Below are positions 6,975 through 13,788 of a stretch of 13,872 nucleotides of DNA, in pieces (within the stretch, counting starts at the first letter, position 1; the number at the start of each line of letters is the position of its first letter). The notes under the pieces are model-generated. The model worked only from the letters and a program-made list of their open reading frames with translations. It searched no databases and was not told the origin of the DNA. The translations under genes were made by a program, and so were the position numbers. Source of the DNA: Ruminococcaceae bacterium UBA7067. GTDB taxonomy: Bacteria; Bacillota; Clostridia; Oscillospirales; Acutalibacteraceae. The DNA is taken from the NCBI GenBank assembly GCA_002493755.1, contig DKZT01000063.1, forward strand, positions 9,355 to 23,226, read 5' to 3'.

Positions 6975-7047
6975 TTTTATTATGGCTATTCTAAACGATA
7001 ATTTAATTCAGAGTCGGGAGTTGTAGGGTTTAAGTTTTATATTAATA

Positions 7048-7092
7048 ACTGAAAACTGAAAACTCCAAACTCAAAACTCCACACTCCAAACT
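7048..7092 (-). repeat. dispersed heptamer repeat, copy 3
   Basis: On plus: ACTGAAA twice, then ACTCCAA, ACTCAAA, ACTCCAC, ACTCCAA and a partial unit, six full 7-bp units with a fixed ACT phase. On the nrdD sense strand these read like GAGTTTT/GAGTTTG. The tract starts 4 bp after the nrdD stop codon. There is no GC hairpin beside this copy. Confidence 0.75.
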
Positions 7093-7096
7093 TATA

Positions 7097-9223
7097 TTAC
7101 AGGTGCAAAACCCTCGACTTAATCTCCTTTGTCTTGCCTACATTCCAGTAGTTCTCGCCGAGGTAACCGCAGGTGCGGCGTGTAACGCTCATTTTGCCGT
7201 GATCCTTGTTGCCGCAGTTCGGGCATTCCCACTCGTAGTGGTCGTTTACCTGAATCTCGCCGTCAAAGCCGCAGCAGGAGCAGTAGTCGCTCTTTGTGTT
7301 GAATTCAGCGTACTGAATGTTATCATAAATAAACTTAACTACCTCAGACAGCGCCGAGAGGTTGTTGGATATATTAGGAATTTCAACATAGCTTATTGCG
7401 CCGCCGCTTGAAATTTTCTGGAACTGGCTTTCAAAGGTGAATTTCTCAAACGCGTCAATATTTTCTCTTACATCAACGTGATATGAGTTGGTGTAGTAGC
7501 CCTTGTCGGTTACATCGGGAATAGAGCCGAAGCGCTGCTTGTCGATTCGTGCAAAGCGGTAGCAGAGCGATTCGGCAGGCGTGCCGTAAAGAGCGAAGCC
7601 GATGTTCGTTTCAGCTTTCCATCTTTCGCAGGTGTCGCGCAGGTAGTTCATAAGCTTAAGGGCGAATTCCTTGCCATCCTCGGTTGTGTGGCTCTTGCCT
7701 GTCATAAGCTTTGTTACCTCGTATACACCGATATATCCGAGTGAAATGCTCGAATAGCCGCCGTAGAGGAACTTATCTATTGTTTCGCCCTGCTTAAGAC
7801 GGGCGATTGCGCCGTACTGCCAGTGAACCGGGCTTACATCTGATTTAACGCCCTTTAATGCATTGTGACGGCACATTAAAGCCTCAAAGCAAAGCTCAAG
7901 TCTTTCGTCAAGGAGCTTCCAGAATTTATCCATATCGCCGTTTGCGATTATGCCGATTTGCGGGAGGTTGATTGATACAACGCCCTGGTTGAAGCGACCC
8001 TCGAATTTGTAATTGCCGTTTTCGTCTTTCCAGGGAGCGAGGAACGAGCGGCAGCCCATAGGCGAGAATACATTGCCCTCATAGTTTTCTTTCATCTTCT
8101 TAGCTGAGATGTAGTCAGGGTACATTCTCTTTGCCGAGCATCTTACAGCAAGGTCTGTGATGTAGTCATACTTGCCGCCCTTGAGGCAGTTGTTCTCGTC
8201 AAGAACATAAACAAGCTTCGGGAACGCAGGAGTGATATATACACCCTGTGCGTTCTTAATTCCCTCAAGACGCTGCTTTAAAATCTCTTCAATAATCATT
8301 GCGTTTTCTTCAATGTACGGGTCATCGTCACGAAGATAGAGGAAGAGCGTTACAAACGGCGATTGTCCGTTTGTGGTCATCAGGGTGTTTATCTGATACT
8401 GAATTGTCTGAACGCCCGACTTAAGCTCCTCGTTAAGTCTTTCCTTAACAAGCTTGTCGATAATCTCGGGCGCAACCTCGCCGTCACATTCTCTTTCTAT
8501 ATATTTGCGGAATTTATCGTGGCTGCGGCGCAGGTAACGGCCGAGATGAGAAATATCCACCGACTGACCGCCGTACTGGTTTGAAGCGACATTGGCGATA
8601 ATCTGCGTCATAACATTGCAGGCAACCTGAAAGCTCTTTGGAGTTTCAATGAGCTTGCCGTTTATCATTGTGCCGTTTTCAAGCATATCGCCGATATTGA
8701 TAAGACAGCAGTTGAATATAGGCTGAACGAAGTAGTCTGCGTCGTGAAAGTGGAGAACGCCGTCGTCGTGAGCCTTAGAGATTTTCTCCGGCAGGAGAAT
8801 TCTTCTTGTAAGGTCGCGTGAAACCTCGCCTGCTATATAGTCGCGCTGAGTTGCGGCAATGGCGGTGTTCTTGTTGCTGTTTTCCTCTGCAAGCTCCTTG
8901 TTCTCATTGTTGAGAAGCTGAAGTATGCTTTCGTCGGTTGTATTCTGCTTGCGCACAAGAGCTCTTGTGTAGCGGTAGATGATGTATGTCTTTGCAAGCA
9001 CATACTTGTTAAGCTCAACAAGCTTTGATTCAATTATATCCTGAATCTGCTCAACAGCCATTGTGTCTGTGGCGTTTTGCTCAACATAGGCTATTATGTC
9101 TTCAATAGTCTGCTCGCTTATGCGCTCTTTTTCGGCAACCTCGGCGTTTGCCTTTAAAATAGCCTGGCGGATTTTGTCAGCCTGATAATCGACTATTTTG
9201 CCGTTTCTCTTTTGAACTAACAT
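7097..9223 (-). CDS. nrdD: anaerobic (class III) ribonucleoside-triphosphate reductase
   Basis: 708 residues, full length for NrdD. It reduces ribonucleoside triphosphates to deoxy forms without oxygen, using a glycyl radical. An ATP-cone lies at about residues 2-90 (VQKRNGKIVDYQADKIRQAI). The C-terminus carries the zinc site C648/C651 (CSCC) and C667/C670 (CPNC), then the glycyl radical motif RTCGYLG with G686. Conserved interior stretches include HFHDADYF and SFLAPWKDENG. ATG is preceded by GGAG about 10 nt upstream. The gene lies upstream of its activase nrdG on the same strand. Two NrdR-like boxes cover its predicted promoter, so repression by NrdR when deoxynucleotides are plentiful is likely. 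Confidence 0.97.
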   Translation of the reverse strand: MLVQKRNGKIVDYQADKIRQAILKANAEVAEKERISEQTIEDIIAYVEQNATDTMAVEQIQDIIESKLVELNKYVLAKTYIIYRYTRALVRKQNTTDESILQLLNNENKELAEENSNKNTAIAATQRDYIAGEVSRDLTRRILLPEKISKAHDDGVLHFHDADYFVQPIFNCCLINIGDMLENGTMINGKLIETPKSFQVACNVMTQIIANVASNQYGGQSVDISHLGRYLRRSHDKFRKYIERECDGEVAPEIIDKLVKERLNEELKSGVQTIQYQINTLMTTNGQSPFVTLFLYLRDDDPYIEENAMIIEEILKQRLEGIKNAQGVYITPAFPKLVYVLDENNCLKGGKYDYITDLAVRCSAKRMYPDYISAKKMKENYEGNVFSPMGCRSFLAPWKDENGNYKFEGRFNQGVVSINLPQIGIIANGDMDKFWKLLDERLELCFEALMCRHNALKGVKSDVSPVHWQYGAIARLKQGETIDKFLYGGYSSISLGYIGVYEVTKLMTGKSHTTEDGKEFALKLMNYLRDTCERWKAETNIGFALYGTPAESLCYRFARIDKQRFGSIPDVTDKGYYTNSYHVDVRENIDAFEKFTFESQFQKISSGGAISYVEIPNISNNLSALSEVVKFIYDNIQYAEFNTKSDYCSCCGFDGEIQVNDHYEWECPNCGNKDHGKMSVTRRTCGYLGENYWNVGKTKEIKSRVLHL

Positions 9224-9274
9224 TTCGTTATTCTCCTATCCTTAAAAATGCGTCCCGTTCAATGGGAGATAAAG

Positions 9275-9302
9275 TGTATATCGTATGTATATTGTGTTAC
9301 AA
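9275..9302 (-). promoter_or_regulatory. probable nrdD promoter
   Basis: On the minus strand TTGTAA (9297-9302) and TATACA (9275-9280) are 16 bp apart, each matching 4 of 6 consensus bases. The inner NrdR-like box falls in the spacer. The start codon is about 50 bp downstream. Confidence 0.45.
9282..9297. promoter_or_regulatory. NrdR-like box 1
   Basis: CGTATGTATATTGTGT compared with the known NrdR consensus acaCwATATaTwGtgt: the right half fits fully and the left half is degenerate (11 of 16 by eye). It lies between the predicted -35 and -10 of nrdD and is exactly 31 bp from box 2, the usual spacing for tandem NrdR sites. Confidence 0.65.
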
Positions 9303-9312
9303 AGGTAATTTA

Positions 9313-9328
9313 CATCTATATCTAGTGA
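9313..9328. promoter_or_regulatory. NrdR-like box 2
   Basis: CATCTATATCTAGTGA contains the near-palindromic centre CTATATcTAGTG of the NrdR consensus. Start-to-start distance to box 1 is 31 bp, about three helical turns, so both sites face the same side of the DNA. Confidence 0.7.
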
Positions 9329-9528
9329 TACGGGTTCAGGCAAAAAATTAAAAGCAATCAGGCAGTATTATTTAGCGTGTAAAAATTATGCGTTCAAAAA
9401 CCGCCTGTTACTATTTTTTTACCTAATCTACGCTAACTATCATAACACAAACAGCCGTGCAATATTAGTCTTTAAAAGAATAATAGCGTGTTTTTTGCAA
9501 TTTTTATTGCCAAAAATGCTATCAATAT

Positions 9529-9576
9529 TTTGTATACAAATGCTAATGAGTATCAACATCTTGTATTATAATACAA
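9529..9576. promoter_or_regulatory. Fur-like box flanked by two palindromes
   Basis: The minus strand at 9542-9560 reads GATGTTGATACTCATTAGC, 15 of 19 matches to the E. coli Fur consensus GATAATGATAATCATTATC and close to the 7-1-7 form TGATAATnATTATCA. It is centred midway between the perfect palindromes TTTGTATACAAA (9529-9540) and TTGTATTATAATACAA (9561-9576). No gene start lies close by; nrdD begins over 300 bp downstream on the minus strand. Confidence 0.4.
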
Positions 9577-9609
9577 AAATATCCACCGTATCTGGAAACG
9601 GTGGATATT
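9574..9609 (-). terminator. intrinsic terminator of the ATP-grasp gene
   Basis: AATATCCACCGT (9578-9589) pairs with ACGGTGGATATT (9598-9609), 12 bp with an 8-nt loop. On the minus strand the stem is followed by a T-run. It lies 24 bp after the stop codon at 9633. Confidence 0.8.
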
Positions 9610-9632
9610 CATTCATTTTTCTTTTGGCAGGC

Positions 9633-10649
9633 TTATTTGAACTCCGGCATAATTTTCTGAACCTTGCTTAAAAGTCCGATTCTCGGCTTATCCGGGTCGG
9701 GAAGCTGCGGGAAATCGTAAGCCGGGAAGTCGTTGCCCTCAACGATTGCCGGTCCGTTCTCGGTAAAGCAAACGTCCCAGCCGACATATTTAATCTCCGG
9801 CACAACCATAGCGGCTTTCTTGACAAGCTCCTTTATCTCCTCGCAGAACGGCAGCTTGTAGCCGATAAACGGAACGCCGGTGTAGGGGTGAGCGTCATAA
9901 TTCACAAGAGCCGAGGTGTGACCCTGACCGTTTACAACTCCCTTGTCAAGGTCGAAGCTGCACGCAAGACCGCCGTTTTCAAGGTTATCAACAAACTTGC
10001 CGTTGTTGCCCATTTTGAACACGGCATACAATATATGCGGCTGTCCGTTGTGAACCATTGTGACGATTCTCAGGCAGTTAAGCGAGCAGGGGTAAATCGC
10101 AGCAGCCTGCGGGTGCTGTACTATTACCTCCTCGATAACGCCGAAGTTCTTCTCCTTGCTTGTTACATATTCATAGAGCGATTTCGTATCCGCAAAGTCA
10201 GACACCTTGATTTTTTCAATTCCCTTGCCGCTTTCGCCGATATACGGCTTTGCAAAGAAATATTCCTTACCCTTTACAAAGGCTTCAAACTCGCTGTAGC
10301 CGATGTCGGCAAGGTCAATTACCTCTCTGCCGAGAAAGTCCTTGAAGCGTTTGTCGAATACATTTTTTTGGTCGAAAATGTATGAGTAGCTTTCATCGTT
10401 CAGCAGTGAAATAAGCTTTTTATTCTTAACCCTTGTCATATAGGTTTTTCTCTGCTTTGCGTTCATATTGTAGAACTCAAATATAAGATAGTCATAGTAG
10501 CCTGCGCCGTAACGGAGAGAGCACTGAGCAATGTCAAAAAAGGTTGCTATTCTGTTCTTGCCGCTTTTTTCGTGAACACGGTCAATGCACTCCTTCATTT
10601 TCCCTAAGGTAGCGCCGCCGAGCATTCTCGTAATGTCCTTTAAACCCAT
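9633..10649 (-). CDS. sugar-transfer-associated ATP-grasp protein
   Basis: 338 residues from the chosen start. It resembles the sugar-transfer-associated ATP-grasp family: EYFFAKPYIGESGKG (Lys and glycine loop about 129-143) binds ATP, EEVIVQHP (about 173-180) is the adenine hinge, then CLRIVTMV with a conserved Asn/Arg, and GWDVCFTENGPAIVEGN (about 290-306) holds the metal-binding Asp, Glu and Asn. Such enzymes couple ATP to an acid and form an amide or similar bond; the substrate of this family is poorly known. The ATG at 10649 is preferred because AAAGGA lies 8 nt before it; the in-frame ATG at 10658 touches that site. It follows the EctB-type gene by 81 bp on the same strand, with a hairpin between, so it may act on diaminobutyrate or an acceptor of it (inference). 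Confidence 0.82.
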   Translation of the reverse strand: MGLKDITRMLGGATLGKMKECIDRVHEKSGKNRIATFFDIAQCSLRYGAGYYDYLIFEFYNMNAKQRKTYMTRVKNKKLISLLNDESYSYIFDQKNVFDKRFKDFLGREVIDLADIGYSEFEAFVKGKEYFFAKPYIGESGKGIEKIKVSDFADTKSLYEYVTSKEKNFGVIEEVIVQHPQAAAIYPCSLNCLRIVTMVHNGQPHILYAVFKMGNNGKFVDNLENGGLACSFDLDKGVVNGQGHTSALVNYDAHPYTGVPFIGYKLPFCEEIKELVKKAAMVVPEIKYVGWDVCFTENGPAIVEGNDFPAYDFPQLPDPDKPRIGLLSKVQKIMPEFK

Positions 10650-10664
10650 TTCATTCATCCTTTA

Positions 10665-10701
10665 TAAAAAGTGAGCTGCGGCATAACAGAGCTGCCGCAG
10701 C
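10665..10701 (-). terminator. hairpin between the EctB-type gene and the ATP-grasp gene
   Basis: GCTGCGGCA (10675-10683) and TGCCGCAGC (10693-10701) form a perfect 9-bp stem with a 9-nt loop. On the minus strand it is followed by TCACTTTTTATAAA, so the T-run is offset by 4 nt. It could be a partial terminator that lowers expression of the second gene, or an RNA stability element. Confidence 0.5.
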
Positions 10702-10730
10702 GTTTATAGCATAAGTATCTCACGGAGCGA

Positions 10731-11987
10731 TTATGCCAGACATTCGGCAATAGACTTCTTAAGAATCTCAAGCCCCTCAAGCAGTACGCTGTCCTCAATA
10801 ACAAGCGGAGGCATAAGCTTAACAACAGAGTTTCGTCTGCCTGCGCCCTCGATAACGAGCTTGTTTTTAAAGCAGGTGTCTATAACTCTTTCGCTTAAGG
10901 TTTCATCTCCGAAAGCGGCGAACTCAATACCCCAGATAAGACCCATACCTCTCAGCTCAAGGCGACTGTCAAGCGGCAGTATTTCCTTTTCGATAAAGCT
11001 CTTAACGATTTCGCCCTTTCGCCTTGTTTCGGCTTCAACATTGTTTTCAAGCATATATTCAAGACCTGCCTTAGCGGCAACAAATGAAAGCTGGTTGCCT
11101 CTGAAGGTGCCGTTATGCTCGCCCGGCTTCCACAAATCCATATCGGGATTCAAAAGCGCAATAGCCATCGGCATACCGTAGCCGCCGATTGACTTTGACA
11201 TAGTTACAATGTCGGGCTTTATGCCTGCACGCTCAAACGAGAAGAAGCTTCCGCTGCGGCAGCAGCCGACCTGAACATCATCGCACACAAGCACGATTCC
11301 GTATTTGTCGCAAAGCTCGCGGCAGCGCTTGAGCCATTCATCACTGAGCACCATAACGCCGCCCTCCGCCTGTATTGTTTCAATGAAAATTGCGGCAGGG
11401 GTTTCAACGCCCGAATGGTCGTCTGTGATAAGACGCTCCATATATTCAATCGTGTCAAGCTCGGGGAACATATAGGGAGCAGGGATGTGAGTTACGCCGC
11501 TGAGCGGTATTCCTGCACCCTTGCGGTCTGTTTCGTCTGTTGTCAGTGCAAGCGAGCCGAGCGTCATACCGTGAAAAGCACCCATAAGAGCAAATACGTT
11601 TGTTCTGCCCGTAACCTTTCTTGCAAGCTTAAGAGCAGCCTCGTTTGCGTTTGTGCCGGTAGGTCCGCAGAACTGAATCTTATAGTTGTAGCCTCTCGGC
11701 TTCAGAATCTTTTCCTCAAAGGTTTCGATAAACTCTCTTTTCGGAACGGTATACATATCAAGTGCGTGAAGTATGCCGTCGCCCTGCAAATAGTCAATCA
11801 GCTTTGTCTTGATTGTTTCATTGTTGTGACCGTAGTTTACGGCTCCTGCGCCGCAGAAAAAGTCGATATATCTCTCGCCGATTTCATCGGTAAACTCAGC
11901 ACCCTTTGCCTTTACAAAAACAGTGGGAAAATGTCTGCAATATGATCTTACCTCGGATTCATACACTTCAAATGGTTTTGTGTTCAA
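10731..11987 (-). CDS. ectB: diaminobutyrate--2-oxoglutarate aminotransferase (EctB type)
   Basis: 418 residues, class III PLP aminotransferase, normal EctB length. The EctB-like features are FCGPTGTNANEAALKLARKVTGR in two parts around residue 110-128, LMGAFHGMTLGSLALT, CDDVQVGCCRSGSFFSFE (D236 for the pyridine nitrogen) and SKSIGGYGMPMA with the PLP lysine K265. EctB makes L-2,4-diaminobutyrate from aspartate semialdehyde using glutamate. The start is TTG, supported by AAAGGAG 9 nt upstream (11997-12003) and lack of a nearby ATG. No ectA or ectC is in the window, so ectoine synthesis is not indicated here. It is first in a pair with the ATP-grasp gene. A related class III transaminase activity such as 4-aminobutyrate or ornithine cannot be fully excluded. 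Confidence 0.85.
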   Translation of the reverse strand: MNTKPFEVYESEVRSYCRHFPTVFVKAKGAEFTDEIGERYIDFFCGAGAVNYGHNNETIKTKLIDYLQGDGILHALDMYTVPKREFIETFEEKILKPRGYNYKIQFCGPTGTNANEAALKLARKVTGRTNVFALMGAFHGMTLGSLALTTDETDRKGAGIPLSGVTHIPAPYMFPELDTIEYMERLITDDHSGVETPAAIFIETIQAEGGVMVLSDEWLKRCRELCDKYGIVLVCDDVQVGCCRSGSFFSFERAGIKPDIVTMSKSIGGYGMPMAIALLNPDMDLWKPGEHNGTFRGNQLSFVAAKAGLEYMLENNVEAETRRKGEIVKSFIEKEILPLDSRLELRGMGLIWGIEFAAFGDETLSERVIDTCFKNKLVIEGAGRRNSVVKLMPPLVIEDSVLLEGLEILKKSIAECLA

Positions 11988-12043
11988 GGCGTTACGCTCC
12001 TTTGCTTTATCTCATAATATAGTTATTGTATTCTGCTATGCAC

Positions 12044-12072
12044 ATTTTACATTCTTCTTGCATTTTAGTCAA
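12044..12072 (-). promoter_or_regulatory. sigma-A-type promoter for ectB and the ATP-grasp gene
   Basis: On the minus strand TTGACT (12067-12072) and TAAAAT (12044-12049) are exactly 17 bp apart, each with 5 of 6 consensus bases. The leader to the TTG start is about 50 nt. Confidence 0.72.
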
Positions 12073-12227
12073 GCGTTACTCACTTAAAATAACAAATGAT
12101 ATAAAAGAAAGATTTGAATATAATATATTTTTGGTATTCAGACGTAATAAAAAGTGGATTTGATTTGTTAAGAGGGCATTTTGCAACTCTGTGAAGAAAA
12201 TAATGCAAATTTGTTGTGTAGTAATTA

Positions 12228-12256
12228 TTGTTATTTATAATAGGCTGTGGTATAAT
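12228..12256 (+). promoter_or_regulatory. probable promoter of the transglutaminase-like lipoprotein gene
   Basis: TTGTTA (12228-12233) and a perfect TATAAT (12251-12256) with a 17-bp spacer. Transcription from here would include the whole repeat copy 4 in a leader of about 155 nt. Confidence 0.6.
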
Positions 12257-12288
12257 TTCTGTGTCTAAATTGTATGTAATACCAAATG

Positions 12289-12398
12289 GAGTTTTGAGTT
12301 TTGAGTTTTGAGTTTAGAGTTATGAATTAAAAGAGCCGCAAAGCGGCGATAACCATAATTATTCACTATTCTTTATTCTCTATTCTTTATTCACTATA
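12289..12398 (+). repeat. dispersed composite repeat, copy 4: GAGTTTT units, GC hairpin, TATTCNN units
   Basis: GAGTTTT three times, then GAGTTTA and GAGTTAT (12289-12323), then the hairpin GCCGC-aaa-GCGGC (12335-12347), then a second tract in the TATTCNN phase: TATTCAC, TATTCTT, TATTCTC, TATTCTT, TATTCAC (12360-12394) plus TATA. Both tracts have a strict 7-bp period but different units. This is the only copy that lies in a predicted 5' leader. Confidence 0.8.
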
Positions 12399-12404
12399 AA
12401 AATT

Positions 12405-12421
12405 AAAGGAGGCTATCCGTG
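12405..12421 (+). promoter_or_regulatory. ribosome binding site fixing a GTG start
   Basis: AAAGGAGG (12405-12412) is a near-perfect Shine-Dalgarno sequence 6 nt before GTG (12419-12421), which sets the start of the lipoprotein at a non-ATG codon. Confidence 0.85.
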
Positions 12422-13786
12422 AAGCCGATAAAGAGAATAATATCGCTTTTACTTTGCGCCGCCGCAGTGCTTACGCTTTCCTCCTGCTTTTCGGAAAAAA
12501 GCATAAGCGAGCTTAAGGACGCCGCCCAGAGTGCCGTTGAGAGCATGTATATGCCGAAGATAGAGGCTCCGTCGCTCATAAAACCTGATAACAACACGGA
12601 TGTGGGCGAGTTCTCTTCAATTAAAGAAATAAATGCCGACAGTAAAAACTACACGAAGCTTGATATTACAGCCGGCTTTGATTCGCTCGTCAACGACGCC
12701 CAGCGTAGTCTTTATAAACGTATGGCGACTGATGTATATGTATTAGGCAGCAATAAATCAGATTCGGGGCTTTACTCCGTTGAGAAGATTTATATTAACG
12801 GGCAGGTTGCAGAAAAGGACATAAGAGTTGCAATGTCGGCTTTTAAGAACGATTATCCCGAGGTTTTCTGGCTTTCAAACCGCTTTTCATATATTGCCGC
12901 TGATTATACGGAAATCCAGCTTTACTCTGTTATTTCGCCTGAGGAAATTAAGGAAAAAAGCGAGGAGCTTATAGCGGCTATAACCTTTTTTATAGGCAAA
13001 ATTCCGGCTCAGCTCAGCGAGTTTGAGCGCGAGCTGAAAATTCACGACCTGCTTGTGAACAGCTGTGTCTATAACGATAAGGTAGAGTCCACCAGCGAGG
13101 ATTGGGAGCCGTTTTCAATCTACGGTGCGCTTGTAAAAGGAAGCGCTGTTTGCGAGGGTTACAGCAAGGCGATGCAGTATCTTCTGAGCGTTTTCGGCAT
13201 AGAGTGCAATACTGTGTGCGGCTCGGGCAACGGCAATCTTCACCAGTGGAATACTGTTAAGATTGACGGTGAGTGGTATCATCTTGACGCAACGTGGGAC
13301 GATACGACCGACAACCGCATATTTTACGATTATTTCAATGTAAGCGGCGAGGTTATTTTATATGACCACTCAATAGCCGAATTATACACCGAGATGTCCT
13401 CGCAGGAAATCTGCGGCAGTAATGATGACGGCAGTGACGCACGGCTTTTTAATGTGTTTGTACCTGAATGTAATTCAAGTGATGCAAATTTTTACACAAA
13501 AAATTCGGTGCTGTTTGACGGCATCAACGATGAATGTACCGCAAGAATAGAGGAACAGCTTATAGCGTGCGCCGAAAGCGGCAGGGATACGATTTATCTG
13601 ATGACCGACAGCTCCATTGACTACAATCAGGCGATAAACACACTGTTTTATGAACAGCCGTATCAATTTTTTAAATATATAGAGGATGTAAATTACAGGC
13701 TGGGGAACTTAATCAACGATGAGGACGTTTCGTTTTTAAAGCGTGAACGTCATTCGATAATTGAGGTATGTATAAAGCTGATTTAA
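12419..13786 (+). CDS. transglutaminase-like domain lipoprotein
   Basis: 455 residues starting at GTG. A lipoprotein signal peptide is clear: KPIKR, a hydrophobic run, then the lipobox LSSC with lipidated C23, so it should be anchored outside the cytoplasmic membrane. Residues about 24-200 have no recognised domain. A transglutaminase/protease-like core follows at about 205-310: KIHDLLVNSCVYND, catalytic cysteine in GSAVCEGYSKAMQYLL (C245), histidine in NLHQWNTV (H275) and aspartate in WYHLDATWDD (D290), in the usual Cys-His-Asp order. Bacterial proteins of this kind are often peptidases or wall-associated enzymes rather than cross-linkers. The last 120 residues or so are unassigned. It is a single gene, divergent from ectB, with a GAGTTTT tract starting 2 bp after its stop codon. 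Confidence 0.87.
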   Translation: MKPIKRIISLLLCAAAVLTLSSCFSEKSISELKDAAQSAVESMYMPKIEAPSLIKPDNNTDVGEFSSIKEINADSKNYTKLDITAGFDSLVNDAQRSLYKRMATDVYVLGSNKSDSGLYSVEKIYINGQVAEKDIRVAMSAFKNDYPEVFWLSNRFSYIAADYTEIQLYSVISPEEIKEKSEELIAAITFFIGKIPAQLSEFERELKIHDLLVNSCVYNDKVESTSEDWEPFSIYGALVKGSAVCEGYSKAMQYLLSVFGIECNTVCGSGNGNLHQWNTVKIDGEWYHLDATWDDTTDNRIFYDYFNVSGEVILYDHSIAELYTEMSSQEICGSNDDGSDARLFNVFVPECNSSDANFYTKNSVLFDGINDECTARIEEQLIACAESGRDTIYLMTDSSIDYNQAINTLFYEQPYQFFKYIEDVNYRLGNLINDEDVSFLKRERHSIIEVCIKLI

Positions 13787-13788
13787 AA

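Larger units (their letters stand above)
9224..9632. other. gene-free regulatory stretch between nrdD and the ATP-grasp gene
   Basis: No coding frame is convincing in these 409 bp. It holds, from the nrdD side, the nrdD promoter with two NrdR-like boxes (9275-9328), about 200 bp of AT-rich sequence with nothing recognised, a Fur-like box between two palindromes (9529-9576), and the terminator of the ATP-grasp gene (9574-9609). Confidence 0.6.
11988..12418. other. divergent intergenic region between ectB and the lipoprotein gene
   Basis: 431 bp without a supported gene. It holds the ectB promoter (12044-12072), an AT-rich centre with nothing recognised, the promoter of the lipoprotein gene (12228-12256), and the heptamer and hairpin repeats of copy 4 in its leader. 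Confidence 0.6.

Noticed and set aside
9888..10385. 165-codon plus-strand open frame opposite the ATP-grasp gene
   Set aside because: ATP-grasp motifs are on the other strand; this is a mirror frame.
11415..11945. 176-codon plus-strand open frame opposite ectB
   Set aside because: It is antisense to an aminotransferase with complete active-site motifs.
10731..11987. Ectoine biosynthesis operon
   Set aside because: Only the EctB-type enzyme is present; no ectA or ectC in the window.
12289..12398. CRISPR-like array
   Set aside because: Units are 7 bp with no unique spacers; this is a simple tandem repeat.
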